From positions 1 to 64,000 of the forward strand of contig NZ_JAKWBE010000035.1 of assembly GCF_022513565.1 (NCBI RefSeq): DNA of 64,000 bases, written 5' to 3'. This DNA is from Streptomyces gilvus (GTDB lineage: Bacteria > Actinomycetota > Actinomycetes > Streptomycetales > Streptomycetaceae). Each line of letters begins with the position of its first letter. The stretch's first letter is position 1. The notes beneath the pieces are model-generated. The model did no database searches and was not told the origin of the DNA. It worked only from the letters and a program-made list of their open reading frames with translations. The position numbers and the translations under genes were made by a program. Below, one piece after another: positions 52,159 through 61,869 of this stretch.

Positions 52159-53682
52159 TCACCCGTGCACAGGTGAGTCCGGATGGTCCGTTTTCACCCT
52201 CGAGAAGACGGGGACGTGCAGGTCACCGAGGGCCAGGTGCGCGAGGACGACCTCGTAGAGGTCGCTGCCGGCGGCCAGGAGTTGGCGTTCGAGGACCGGT
52301 TCGGCGCTGCGGACGTGTTCACGGACGGTCTGCGCGTGCATGCCCAGGGTCTGCGCGGCGCGTTCGGCGTTGCCTCCGGCGGCGATCCAGGTGCGCAGGG
52401 TGCGGCGCAGGTCGCGGCTGTCGGAGTCGAGCCGGCCGATGAGGTCACGGGCCCAGGTGCCCAGCGCGGGGCCGGTCAGCAGGTCGCCGAGCCGGGCATG
52501 CGCTGGGGCGGGCTCGCCGGCGTCGAGGGCCATGCCGACCTGGGTGTTGAGGGCGAGGTGGGCGACGGCGCGGACGGTGAGGTCGGAGAAGTCGGCGTGG
52601 AGCAGGGCCTCCACGCGTTCCATGCGGGCGCGCACGGTGTTGCGGCTGACGCCGAGGACCTTCGCCGCGCTGACGGCGGTGAACTCCAGGCCGAGGCGGG
52701 TGGTGGCGAGGAGTTCGGCGCGGGTGTGATGGGCCAGGGTGTCGAGCGGGCGCAGCAGCCGGGCGGTCCAGGCGTGCAGTGCGGCCGGGTCCATCAGGCG
52801 CTCGGGATGGGTCCGTTCGGCGTACACGGCCTGCTTGTCCGGGCGGAACCGGGCGACGGCGAGGGCGCTGACGGCCTGTCCGTAGGCGGTCGCGGTGCTG
52901 GCGAGGCTCTGCGGGGCGCTGCCGCCGAGCAGGATGCCGGGCCGCCGGCCGACGAGGTCGCGCAGGGGGACGGCGGCGGTGTCGCGCGGCGCCACGACGA
53001 TGACGTGCGCGTCGACGGCCGGGCAGCGCACGACCAGCGCCTGTTCGCGTGTCACGTCCAGGCAGTCCTCGGCGATGCGGTCACGGTCCTCCGCGCACCC
53101 CTCAAGGACGTAGACGCAGGCGGTGTCGGTGTCCAGCAGGCCTGGCCACAGTCCGGCGGCGACCCGGCGGGCGGCGACGGTGTCCTCCACCATCAGCAAC
53201 TGCAGGATCGCCAGGCGTAGATCGGAGGTGGCGCGTTCCAGGCGGTGGGCGGCCTCGGTGGACCCGTGGACCCGCAGGAGCAGTTCGAGGACCTGGGCGG
53301 TGTGGCTGACGATGTCGGAGGCGCGCCGGTCGAAGGGGGTTTCACGGCAGACGGCGAGGACGCAGGCCCCCGAGGACCCGGGCTGCTCGACCCCGACCAG
53401 GCGCAGATGGCGGCCCGTGTCGTCCCAGGCGGCGGAGGAGATGCGTCCGGCGGCGATGTCCGCGACCAGGTCGGCGTCCACCGGCACGGGCGTTCCGGCG
53501 ACGAGGCCGCCGTCGGCGCCTTGCAGGCAGGCCGAACCGTGGACAGCTCCGGCGAGCCAGGTGACGACCCGGTGGACGTCGCGCCCCGTCTGCCGTAGCT
53601 GCTCGAGCAGTTGTCGCGCCCACAGCGCGTCGTCGGCACCCGTCATGTGCGCGGGACGGTCCCCGTCCCTTCGGCCTGCCAT
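52159..53682 (-). CDS. PucR-family transcriptional regulator
   Basis: 507 residues. ATG 53682 is chosen because GAAGGG precedes it. A helical N-terminal sensor (about 15-200: WARQLLEQLRQTGRDVHRVV) and a middle GGDEF-like CdaR domain lead to the PucR HTH, LEFTAVSAAKVLGVSRNTVR, ARMERVEALLHADF. A second HTH-like repeat near the end reads RRTLRTWIAAGGNAERAAQT, LGMHAQTVREHVRSAEPVLE, so there are two DNA-binding-like modules, as is usual in streptomycete members. It lies upstream of the aminotransferase/AsnC operon and may control it. Confidence 0.88.
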   Translation of the reverse strand: MAGRRDGDRPAHMTGADDALWARQLLEQLRQTGRDVHRVVTWLAGAVHGSACLQGADGGLVAGTPVPVDADLVADIAAGRISSAAWDDTGRHLRLVGVEQPGSSGACVLAVCRETPFDRRASDIVSHTAQVLELLLRVHGSTEAAHRLERATSDLRLAILQLLMVEDTVAARRVAAGLWPGLLDTDTACVYVLEGCAEDRDRIAEDCLDVTREQALVVRCPAVDAHVIVVAPRDTAAVPLRDLVGRRPGILLGGSAPQSLASTATAYGQAVSALAVARFRPDKQAVYAERTHPERLMDPAALHAWTARLLRPLDTLAHHTRAELLATTRLGLEFTAVSAAKVLGVSRNTVRARMERVEALLHADFSDLTVRAVAHLALNTQVGMALDAGEPAPAHARLGDLLTGPALGTWARDLIGRLDSDSRDLRRTLRTWIAAGGNAERAAQTLGMHAQTVREHVRSAEPVLERQLLAAGSDLYEVVLAHLALGDLHVPVFSRVKTDHPDSPVHG

Positions 53683-53784
53683 GTCGCCCTTCTCCTCGTG
53701 TGTCGCTTCCGCCTCGGCGTATCGCGGGGACGTTACCTCACGAGTGCCCAGGGGCCGTACGAGCACGATCGCACTGACGTCACA

Positions 53785-54972
53785 TCAGGAGCGGGGCGCG
53801 AAGGGGCCCTCCGCGGCGAAGGCGATTTCCGAGAAGCGCTCGGCGATGAGGCGGTGGGTGGGGCCGTCGGGGTGGAGGGCGTCGGGGAGGGGGAGTTCGT
53901 CGGCGTCCTTCTCGCCGTAGAGTTCGCGGCCGTCGAGGTGGTGGAGGTGGGGGTCGTCGGCCGAGCGCTGGGCGACGATGCGGGCCAGTTCGTCGCGGAT
54001 GACGTGCAGGGTGAGCTTGCCGCCGGCGACCTCGGCCGGGTCGCCCATGGCCTGGAAGCGGACCTGGTCGGCGGCGAGGCTGTTGACGTCCATGGCGGTG
54101 GGGCCGGGGGTGTCCTCGTGCATGGGGCACAGGATGGGCGAGACGACCAGCAGCGGTGTGGTGGGATGGCCTTCGCGGACGGTGTCGAGGAAGCCGTGCA
54201 CGGCGGGGGTGAAGGCCCGCAGCCGCATCAGGTCGGTGTTGACGAGGTTGATGCCGATCTTGACGCTGATCAGGTCGGCGGGCGTGTCGCGCAGGGCGCG
54301 GGCGGTGAAGGGGTCGAGCAGGGCGCTGCCGCCCAGGCCGAGGTTGACGAGGTCGACGCCGGCGAGGGAGGCGGCGAGCGCGGGCCAGGTGGTGCTCGGA
54401 GTGGTGGCGTTGGAGCCGTGGCTGATCGAACTGCCGTGGTGCAGCCAGACCCTGCGGCCCGAGTACGGGGCGGGCTCGATGGGGGCGTCGGTGCGCAGGG
54501 CGATGAGTTCGGTGGTCTCGGTGTGCGGCAGCCAGATCTCGATGTCCTTGTCGCCGTCGGGCAGTTCGGCGAAGCGGAGGGTGCCGGCCGGGCCCGGTTG
54601 CAGGTCGGCGGTGCCGGCGGCCATGTCGATGGTGAGGGTGTTGCCGCCGCTGACGGTGCCCTGCGCGTAGGGAGCGCCGTCGATGAACAGCTCGTAGGTC
54701 CCGTCCTCCGGGCGGTGGGCGAGGCCGGGGTAGACGCGCTTGGTGGGGCGCGCGTCGAGTTCCAGGGTCCGGGTGCGGCTGCGGAGCACGAGACGTACGC
54801 CGGAGGGCTGGGACTCCGCCATGAGGAGCTGTCCGTCGGTGCACTGGGCGCGTGCCCAGGCGGGCAGCCGGTGGGGCAGCACGCCGTCCTCGGTGTGCTC
54901 GACCTCCAGGGCGCCGCGCAGCAGGGACGCGGTGACGGGGGTGGAGATCAAGGGTGCGGCGGTGCTCGTCAT
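53785..54972 (-). CDS. SGNH/GDSL-family hydrolase
   Basis: 395 residues. An N-terminal beta-sandwich (about 1-165) precedes the SGNH domain with block I WLHHGSSISHGSNATTP, block II LGLGGSALLDP, block III KIGINLVN and block V DALHPDGPTHRLIAERF. No signal peptide is visible. The start lies four bases after the TetR gene stop, so both are one operon. It is probably an esterase whose expression is set by that TetR. Confidence 0.87.
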   Translation of the reverse strand: MTSTAAPLISTPVTASLLRGALEVEHTEDGVLPHRLPAWARAQCTDGQLLMAESQPSGVRLVLRSRTRTLELDARPTKRVYPGLAHRPEDGTYELFIDGAPYAQGTVSGGNTLTIDMAAGTADLQPGPAGTLRFAELPDGDKDIEIWLPHTETTELIALRTDAPIEPAPYSGRRVWLHHGSSISHGSNATTPSTTWPALAASLAGVDLVNLGLGGSALLDPFTARALRDTPADLISVKIGINLVNTDLMRLRAFTPAVHGFLDTVREGHPTTPLLVVSPILCPMHEDTPGPTAMDVNSLAADQVRFQAMGDPAEVAGGKLTLHVIRDELARIVAQRSADDPHLHHLDGRELYGEKDADELPLPDALHPDGPTHRLIAERFSEIAFAAEGPFAPRS

Positions 54973-54976
54973 CTGC

Positions 54977-55558
54977 TCAGGCTCCTGTCGGTCGGGTCGG
55001 CCAGTTGCGCAGCAGCGCGTCGAGGGCGTCCAGCATGCGGGCCCAGGTCTCCTCGGAGTCGGGGAGGCTGTGGCTGAAGCCGCCGGCGAGCTCCAGACTC
55101 ACGTACCCGTGAAAGACGCTTCCCAGCAGCCGGACCGCGTGTGTCTGCTCGGGTTCGGGCAGGTCGTAGCCGCGCAGGACGGCGCGGGTCAGCTGGGCGT
55201 GCCGTACGCCCGCGCTGGCGGCGGCCGTCTCGGGGTCGAGCCGGAGCCGGGCGGCGGCCGAGCGGCCGGGGTGTTCGCGGCCGTAGTCGCGGTAGACGTC
55301 GGCGAAGGCGGTCAGGGCGTCCTTGCCGGAGCGTCCGGCCAGGGCGTCGGCGGCCAGGTCGGCGAGTTCCTCCAGGGCGAACAGGGCGATGCGGGTCTTG
55401 AGGTCCTGGGAGCTCTGCACGTGGGAGTACAGGCTGGCGACCTTGACGTCGAAGCGTCTGGCCAGGGCGGAGACGGTGACCTGTTCGAAGCCGGCCTCGT
55501 CGGCGAGTTCGGCGCCCGCGCGGACGAGGCGTTCGGTGGTCAGGCCCACGCGTCCCAT
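54977..55558 (-). CDS. TetR-family repressor
   Basis: 193 residues from ATG 55558. The HTH is FEQVTVSALARRFDVKVASL, YSHVQSSQDLKTRIALFALE; the C-terminal domain (TetR_C type with VRLLGSVFHGYVSLELAGGF) resembles WHG-type ligand domains. It is divergent from the FBP-domain gene and precedes the SGNH gene. The palindrome 55594-55616 between them is its probable operator. Confidence 0.9.
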   Translation of the reverse strand: MGRVGLTTERLVRAGAELADEAGFEQVTVSALARRFDVKVASLYSHVQSSQDLKTRIALFALEELADLAADALAGRSGKDALTAFADVYRDYGREHPGRSAAARLRLDPETAAASAGVRHAQLTRAVLRGYDLPEPEQTHAVRLLGSVFHGYVSLELAGGFSHSLPDSEETWARMLDALDALLRNWPTRPTGA

Positions 55559-55593
55559 GTGCTTCCCTTCGGTCTGCCTGAAGCGATTATGTG

Positions 55594-55616
55594 TTTGCCT
55601 AATAGCTTTAGGCAAA
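55594..55616. promoter_or_regulatory. Perfect TetR operator-like palindrome
   Basis: TTTGCCTAA (55594-55602) and TTAGGCAAA (55608-55616) are exact inverse copies with a five-base spacer. It sits between the divergent TetR and FBP-domain genes, 15 bases before the latter's ATG, so binding would block both. Confidence 0.8.
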
Positions 55617-55630
55617 TTAGCCTCCCGTTT

Positions 55631-56125
55631 ATGAAGCCGCTGACCGAGCAAGAGATCCGTGCCGCCTTCGTCAACTGCAGCAAGGGCGAGGCCAAGCGCC
55701 TGTCCGTGCCGCGCGAGCTGGCCCAGCAGCCGTGGGAGGACCTGGACTTCCTGGGCTGGCGCGATCCGCAGGCACCCGACCGCGCCTATCTGGTGGCCGA
55801 GCTGGAGGGGCAGCTGCGGGCCGTCGTCCTGCGCGGTTCGAGTGCCGGGTCCTGGCAGACGCGGCGCAGCATGTGCTCGATGTGTCTGACGACCCACTCC
55901 GGCGGCGTGTCGCTGATGGTCGCCCCGCGCGCGGGCAGGGCCGGGCAGCAGGGCAACTCGGTGGGCGCCTACATGTGCAGCGACCTGGCCTGTTCGCTGT
56001 ATGTGCGGGGCAAGAAGGACGCGGGCGCCGGCGCACGGCTGCACGAGACGATCACGCTGGAGGAGAAGGTGCGGCGCACGGTCGCGAACGTCGCCGCGTT
56101 CGTCGCCAAGGTGCGGGAGGCATAA
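55631..56125 (+). CDS. FBP-domain (FusB/FusC-like EF-G-binding) protein
   Basis: 164 residues from ATG 55631; no strong ribosome site, possibly a short or leaderless transcript. The protein starts LTEQEIRAAFVNCSKGEAKR and has a treble-clef zinc site with cysteines in MCSMCLTTHS and YMCSDLACSLYVRGKK. This domain defines the FusB/FusC family, which binds elongation factor G and frees stalled ribosomes, giving fusidic-acid tolerance in staphylococci. It is cotranscribed with a Sua5-type gene (nine-base gap), consistent with a translation role. Confidence 0.85.
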   Translation: MKPLTEQEIRAAFVNCSKGEAKRLSVPRELAQQPWEDLDFLGWRDPQAPDRAYLVAELEGQLRAVVLRGSSAGSWQTRRSMCSMCLTTHSGGVSLMVAPRAGRAGQQGNSVGAYMCSDLACSLYVRGKKDAGAGARLHETITLEEKVRRTVANVAAFVAKVREA

Positions 56126-56134
56126 GCTCTGCGG

Positions 56135-56755
<621 letters not shown>

Positions 56756-56879
56756 ACTCCAGCGTCACGCGAGGCAGGGGGCCCTTCCGGGCCGGTGAGA
56801 GGCCCGTGCGACGATGATCGCACCCGGCCCGTCGGGCCGTGGATCCGGTCGCCGCCGAGCACGCAGAGAGGCAGCCCCC

Positions 56880-57635
56880 ATGACCTCCGTACAGGGAACA
56901 GCCGTTGACATCACCACCGAGGACGGCGTCGTCGACGCCTATGTGGCGCACGCCGCCGACGGCAGCGCACGCCCCGGTGTCCTGATGTACATGGACGCCT
57001 TCGGGCTCCGCCCCCACCTCGAGTCGATGGCCGACCGGCTCGCCGAGGCCGGCTACACGGTCCTGGTGCCCAACGTCTTCTACCGGGCCGGGCGTTCGCC
57101 GGTCTTCGACCTCCCCGAGTTCATCGACCCGTCCACGCGGCCGCAGATGTTCGAACAGATCATGCCGGTCATGCAGGACCTCACCGCCGAGCGGGCCAAG
57201 CGTGACGCGGGCGCCTACCTCCAGTGGATGGCGGACTCCCCGCTGGTGGCGGACGGCCCGGTGGCGCTGACCGGCTACTGCATGGGGGCCCGGCTGGCGC
57301 TGTACACGGCCGGGACCTACCCGGACCGGGTGGCCGCCGCGGCCGGCTTCCACGGCGGGCGGCTGGCGACGGACGATCCGGACAGCCCGCACCTGGTGGC
57401 GGAGCGCGTCACGGCCGAGCTGTACTTCGGTCACGCCGACGAGGACGCCTCCATGCCGCCGGAGCAGCAGCAGCTGCTGGAGGAGACGCTGACGGCCGCG
57501 GGCGTACGGCACCGCTGCGAGGTCTACCCGGGCGCGCACCACGGGTACACGCAGGCGGACACGGCCGCCTACAACAAGGAGGGCGACGAGCGGCACTGGG
57601 CGGCGCTGCTCGACCTCCTCGACCGCGCCTTCTGA
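56880..57635 (+). CDS. Dienelactone hydrolase-family protein
   Basis: 251 residues. The nucleophile is Cys134 in TGYCMGAR, the acid lies in GHADEDASMP and the catalytic His in GAHHGYTQAD. The protein is cytosolic, without signal. It probably hydrolyses a lactone or ester; no aromatic pathway genes are nearby. It has a long terminator hairpin downstream. Confidence 0.9.
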   Translation: MTSVQGTAVDITTEDGVVDAYVAHAADGSARPGVLMYMDAFGLRPHLESMADRLAEAGYTVLVPNVFYRAGRSPVFDLPEFIDPSTRPQMFEQIMPVMQDLTAERAKRDAGAYLQWMADSPLVADGPVALTGYCMGARLALYTAGTYPDRVAAAAGFHGGRLATDDPDSPHLVAERVTAELYFGHADEDASMPPEQQQLLEETLTAAGVRHRCEVYPGAHHGYTQADTAAYNKEGDERHWAALLDLLDRAF

Positions 57636-57650
57636 CAGCGGCAGTCACCA

Positions 57651-57698
57651 ACGACGGGCGGCGCCCGCGGAGTTCGCTCCGCGGGCGCCGCCCGTCGT
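57651..57698 (+). terminator. 22-bp perfect hairpin with UUCG tetraloop
   Basis: Bases 57651-57672 pair without mismatch to 57677-57698 around TTCG, 15 bases after the dienelactone hydrolase stop. UUCG closes one of the most stable RNA tetraloops. It ends 16 bases before the -35 of the GH64 promoter, insulating it. Confidence 0.9.
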
Positions 57699-57713
57699 CT
57701 TCCGTTCACCTTA

Positions 57714-57757
57714 TTGACATGCACGCACCTCGGTGCCACTTTGAGAGCGCTCTCAAA
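57714..57757 (+). promoter_or_regulatory. GH64 promoter with overlapping LacI-type operator
   Basis: TTGACA is at 57714-57719; a poor -10 (CACTTT) follows 17 bases later at 57737-57742. The perfect 18-base palindrome TTTGAGAGCGCTCTCAAA (57740-57757) overlaps the -10 and start site. Its GAGAGCGCTCTC core resembles the GGGAGCGCTCCC operators of streptomycete LacI-type sugar repressors such as CebR, pointing to induction by beta-glucan oligosaccharides. No repressor gene is adjacent. Confidence 0.7.
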
Positions 57758-57821
57758 CAGGTCCGGACCATTCCTCTCAGCTCATCCCCCCACAGCAGAT
57801 GAACCCCCACGGAGGTGGAGC

Positions 57822-59021
57822 GTGCCCAGAAGGCTCACTCGCCGGCTGCTGCCCCCGGCCGCGGCGGCCGCCCTGCTCGCGGCGGTCCTCGCCGTCCACG
57901 CGCCCTCGTCCGCCGACGCGGCCGTGCCCGCCACGATCCCCCTGAAGCTGACCAACAACTCCGGCCGCGGCGACGCGGTCTACGTCTACACGATCGGCAC
58001 CCTGCTCTCGACCGGACAGCAGGGCTGGGCGGACGCGAACGGCACCTTCCACGCATGGCCGGCCGGCGGCAACCCGCCCACGCCCGCACCGGACGCGTCC
58101 ATCCCGGGACCCGCCGCGGGCCAGTCCACCACCATCCGGATCCCCAAGTTCTCCGGGCGGATCTACTTCTCCTACGGCCAGAAGCTGGTGTTCAAGCTGA
58201 CCACCGGCGGCCTGGTGCAGCCCGCGGTGCAGAACCCCACCGACCCCAACCACGACATCCTCTTCAACTGGTCCGAGTACACCCTCAACGACTCGGGCCT
58301 GTGGCTGAACAGCACGCAGGTCGACATGTTCTCGGCGCCCTACGCGGTCGGCGTGCAGCGCTCCGACGGGACCACGGTGAGCACCGGGCACCTCAAGGCG
58401 GGCGGATACAACGGGGTTCTGAACGACCTGCGCGGCCGGTCCGGCGGCTGGGCCGGCCTGATCCAGACCCGGTCCGACGGCACGGTGCTGCGGGCGCTGG
58501 CGCCGGGGCACGGATTGGAGTCCGGTGCGCTGCCGGCGTCCGTGATGGACGACTACATCAACCGCGTGTGGCAGAAGTACGCCTCGACGACCTTGACCGT
58601 CACACCGTTCGCCGACCAGCCGGACACCAAGTACTTCGGCCGGGTCTCGGGCGACGTCATGAACTTCACCAACGGTTCGGGCGCGGTCGTCACCAGCTTC
58701 CAGAAGCCGGACGCGGCCAGCGTCTTCGGCTGCCACAAGCTGCTCGACGCCCCCAACGACCAGGTGCGCGGCCCCATCTCGCGCACCCTGTGCGCGGGCT
58801 TCAACCGCTCCACCCTGCTGGTCAACTCCAACCAGCCGGACAGCTCCTCGGCGAACTTCTACCAGGACGCGGTGACCAACCAGTACGCCCGCGCGATCCA
58901 CGCGCAGACGGCCGACGGCAAGGCCTACGCGTTCGCCTTCGACGACGTCGGCAACCACGAGTCGCTCGTCCAGGACGGCAACCCGCAACAGGCGTACCTG
59001 ACCCTCGACCCCTTCAACTGA
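57822..59021 (+). CDS. Secreted GH64 beta-1,3-glucanase (laminaripentaose-producing type)
   Basis: 399 residues from GTG 57822 (GGAGG site). A signal peptide (LLPPAAAAALLAAVLAVHAP, SSADAAV) is followed by a thaumatin-like beta-barrel and a mixed domain. The catalytic pair is Glu152 (NWSEYTL) and Asp168 (STQVDMF), with the 16-residue spacing known from the Streptomyces matensis enzyme (Glu154, Asp170). GH64 inverting enzymes release laminaripentaose from fungal and algal 1,3-glucan. The length is full; no binding module is attached. Confidence 0.92.
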   Translation: MPRRLTRRLLPPAAAAALLAAVLAVHAPSSADAAVPATIPLKLTNNSGRGDAVYVYTIGTLLSTGQQGWADANGTFHAWPAGGNPPTPAPDASIPGPAAGQSTTIRIPKFSGRIYFSYGQKLVFKLTTGGLVQPAVQNPTDPNHDILFNWSEYTLNDSGLWLNSTQVDMFSAPYAVGVQRSDGTTVSTGHLKAGGYNGVLNDLRGRSGGWAGLIQTRSDGTVLRALAPGHGLESGALPASVMDDYINRVWQKYASTTLTVTPFADQPDTKYFGRVSGDVMNFTNGSGAVVTSFQKPDAASVFGCHKLLDAPNDQVRGPISRTLCAGFNRSTLLVNSNQPDSSSANFYQDAVTNQYARAIHAQTADGKAYAFAFDDVGNHESLVQDGNPQQAYLTLDPFN

Positions 59022-59027
59022 CGCCGA

Positions 59028-59060
59028 ACGGGCCTCACCCCGCGCCGGGGTGAGGCCCGT
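59028..59060. terminator. Terminator between GH64 and M4 genes
   Basis: ACGGGCCTCACCCCG (59028-59042) pairs perfectly with CGGGGTGAGGCCCGT (59046-59060) around three bases; it serves both convergent genes. Confidence 0.85.
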
Positions 59061-59073
59061 GCCGTGCGAAGGC

Positions 59074-61470
59074 TCAGCCGGTCGTCAGGGCGGTGTCGTC
59101 CACGACGAAGCTGGTCTGCAGCGAGGAGTCCTCGACACCGCTGAACTTCAGGGTGACGGTCGAGCCCGCCAGGGACGACAGGTCGAAGGACTTCTGGGCG
59201 TACCCGGAGGCGGCGTTGAGGTTCGAGTACGTCGCCAGGGTGCTCGAACCGGCGGTGACCGTCAGCTTGTCGTAGGCGGTGCTGCTGGAGGTCTCCGACG
59301 TGTCGATGTGCAGATAGAAGGTGAGCGTCGCCGTGCAGCCGCTCGGGATGGTCACCGACTGCGAGAGCGTGTCGGTGTGGGTGGAGCCGTACCCGTCGAG
59401 CCAGGCGTAGTACGAGCCGCCGTGGGCGCTCTCGCTGCTGGAGTTGGTGATGACTCCGCTGGAGGCGGTCCAGGTGGTGTTGCCCGACTCGAAGCCCTGG
59501 TTGCCCAGGAGCTGGGCCGAGGTGCAACTGCCGCCGCCACCGCTGGAGCTGACCGTCCAGGTGAAGGAGGCGGTGCCGGTTGCCCCGGTCGAGTCGGTCA
59601 CCGTGACGGTGGTGCTGTAGGTGCCGGCCGTCGTCGGGGTGCCCGAGATGACGCCGGTGGAGCTGTTGATCGACAGACCGGTGGGCAGTCCGCTCGCTGC
59701 GTAGCTCAGGGAGCCGCCGTTGGTGCTGCTCGCGGAGATCTGCAGGCTCACCGCGGTGCCGACGGTCGAGGACTGGCTGCCGGGGCTGGTCACCGTGACG
59801 CCGCTGGTCGGCACGGTGATGTGGCTGCCGACGTTGATGCCCGCGAAGGCGTTGCCGACGCCCGCGTACTGCGTGGAGCCGGTGCCGTACAGCGCGGCGG
59901 CGGCGTTGAGGGCCGCGGTGCGGGCTCCCGCGTAGTCGGTGCTGGACGTCATGTACGTCGTCAGCGCCTTGTACCAGATCTGCAGGGCCGCGGCCCGGCC
60001 GATGCCGGCGACGGCGACACCGTCGGAGGTGGGGCTGTCGTACGTGACGCCGTTGATGGTCTTGCTGCCGCTGCCCTCGGACAGCAGGTAGAACATGTGG
60101 TTCGCCGGGCCCGAGGAGTAGTGGACGTCCAGGTTGCCGACACCCGAGTACCAACTGTCGGCCGACGAACCGTCCTTGCTGGGCTTGTCCATGTAACGCA
60201 GCGGCGTGCCGTCGCCGTTGATGTCGATCTTCTCGCCGATGAGATAGTCACCGACGTCGGAGGAGTTGTCGGCGTAGAACTCCACACCGGTGCCGAAGAT
60301 GTCGGAGGTCGCCTCGTTCAGGCCGCCGGACTCGCCGCTGTAGTCGAGACCCGCGGTGTTCGACGTGACGCCGTGGCTCATCTCGTGGCCGGCGACGTCG
60401 AGCGAGGTCAGGGCGTGGGTGCCGCCGGAGCCGTCGCCGTAGGTCATGCAGAAGCAGTCGTCGTCCCAGAAGGCGTTGACGTAGTTGCTGCTGTAGTGGA
60501 CGCGGGAGTAGGCGGCGGTGCCGTCGTTCTTGATGCCGCTGCGGCCGAAGGTGTTCTTGTAGAAGTCCCAGGTCTCCTGGGCCCCGTAGGCGGCGTCGGC
60601 GCCGGCGGTCTGAGTGTTGGAGCCGGATCCGGTGCCCCAGACGTCGTCGGAGTCGGTCATCAGGGTGCCGGTGCCCGAGGTGCCGTTGCCGAGGTTGTAC
60701 GTCTTGTGACCGCCGCGGGTGGTGTCGTACAGCTGGTACGTCGACCCGGACAGCGTGGTGTTGAGGGTGACGGTGCCGCTGTACTGGGTGTTGCCGGTGC
60801 CCGTCTCGACCGCCTGGTAGCGGTGGAGTTCCTTGCCGGTGGTGGCGTCCGTGATGACGTGCAGCTTGCTGGGCGTGCCGTCGTCCTGGAAGCCGCCGAT
60901 GACGGTCTCCCAGGCGAGCCTCGGGGTGCCGGTGCCCGCCCAGATCACCTTGCGGGCGCTGTCGGCCTTGGCCTGCTTGGCGTCGAGGGCCTTCGCGCCG
61001 GCGAGGGCCTTCGCCTCGGCGGCAGACTTGGCGACGGCGGCCGTGGTGGTGGCGACCTTGATGGTGTGCTTGTTGTTGAACGTCGTACTCACCGTGCCGG
61101 CCGCGAGGGAGGCGGGCGGGGTGTGGACGACCAGGTCGCCGCCGAGGACCGGCAGGCCGGCGTAGGTGCGCTCGTAACGGGTGTGCACCGTACCGTCGTT
61201 GTCCTTGACGACGTCCTTGACGACCAGCTTCTCCTTGGCGCCGAGGCCGAGGGTGCGGGCGGTCGCGGTGGTGTTCTGCTGCGCGGCCCTGATCAGGGCG
61301 GTGTACTGCGCCGGACTCAGCTTCGCCTCGACGCCCCCGGTGCGCAGGGGGCTGGGGCGGGCGGATGCCGGTTCGGCGTTCGCGGGGACCGACTGGATGC
61401 CGACGGCGAGGAAGGCGGCGGTGGAGAGCAGGGCTCCTACCGCGGTCCGCTTGCGGGGGATGCGTCTCAC
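59074..61470 (-). CDS. Secreted M4 (thermolysin-type) metalloprotease with PKD/Ig-like C-terminal domains
   Basis: 798 residues. The signal peptide is AVGALLSTAAFLAVGIQSVP followed by ANAEP. FTP/PepSY propeptide domains (about 45-220) precede the peptidase domain with HEMSH at 362-366 and the third zinc ligand Glu386 in GGLNEATSD, plus the M4_C helical part ending near 565. Then come a He_PIG/cadherin-like Ig domain (about 575-665, YAASGLPTGLSINSSTGVIS) and a galactose-binding-like jelly roll (about 680-798). It would mature outside the cell and digest protein on surfaces. Confidence 0.93.
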   Translation of the reverse strand: MRRIPRKRTAVGALLSTAAFLAVGIQSVPANAEPASARPSPLRTGGVEAKLSPAQYTALIRAAQQNTTATARTLGLGAKEKLVVKDVVKDNDGTVHTRYERTYAGLPVLGGDLVVHTPPASLAAGTVSTTFNNKHTIKVATTTAAVAKSAAEAKALAGAKALDAKQAKADSARKVIWAGTGTPRLAWETVIGGFQDDGTPSKLHVITDATTGKELHRYQAVETGTGNTQYSGTVTLNTTLSGSTYQLYDTTRGGHKTYNLGNGTSGTGTLMTDSDDVWGTGSGSNTQTAGADAAYGAQETWDFYKNTFGRSGIKNDGTAAYSRVHYSSNYVNAFWDDDCFCMTYGDGSGGTHALTSLDVAGHEMSHGVTSNTAGLDYSGESGGLNEATSDIFGTGVEFYADNSSDVGDYLIGEKIDINGDGTPLRYMDKPSKDGSSADSWYSGVGNLDVHYSSGPANHMFYLLSEGSGSKTINGVTYDSPTSDGVAVAGIGRAAALQIWYKALTTYMTSSTDYAGARTAALNAAAALYGTGSTQYAGVGNAFAGINVGSHITVPTSGVTVTSPGSQSSTVGTAVSLQISASSTNGGSLSYAASGLPTGLSINSSTGVISGTPTTAGTYSTTVTVTDSTGATGTASFTWTVSSSGGGGSCTSAQLLGNQGFESGNTTWTASSGVITNSSSESAHGGSYYAWLDGYGSTHTDTLSQSVTIPSGCTATLTFYLHIDTSETSSSTAYDKLTVTAGSSTLATYSNLNAASGYAQKSFDLSSLAGSTVTLKFSGVEDSSLQTSFVVDDTALTTG

Positions 61471-61869
61471 TCGTTCTCCTACTGCTGCGGCCGCGTGGGG
61501 CGACCGGTGAGAGACCGGGCAGCCGGGTCTGCTGTCCGGGACGAGCCGAGCTGTGCGGGACCGGGCACGCGCGGCGGCGACGTGCGGCTACCGTGCGGTA
61601 GGTGACAGGGAGAATGACAGGCTTGTCGGTGACATGTCAGCAAGTAAGGAGCGCGTCAAGGGTTATCCCTCGGTGAGGGACGGGCGCCGAGCCCCCACCC
61701 CCGGTTGAACTGTGCCTCACCTGTGATTTCACTGTGCCGCCATCGCTGCCGCTACCGCTACCGGACGAAGGTGATCGGACGACGATTCACTCACTTGTGG
61801 TTACTGACGAACCATAGGAGAGTGGGTACAGAAGTGAAGACAACGTGCTGTTCAGTGACTGGGGATCTC
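61471..61869. promoter_or_regulatory. Long divergent control region with TGACA elements
   Basis: The 399 bases between the M4 protease and HxlR genes carry no gene. TGACA occurs at 61603-61607, 61615-61619 and 61630-61634, the last forming the palindrome TGACATGTCA (61630-61639). They lie 130-170 bases upstream of the protease start and may bind a regulator. On the HxlR side, TCACTCACTT and AGAGTGGGTACAGAAGTGA form an imperfect dyad near 61785-61835. Confidence 0.45.

Noticed and set aside
59050..61605. Plus-strand frame of about 850 codons
   Set aside because: Antisense to the M4 protease, with no motifs.
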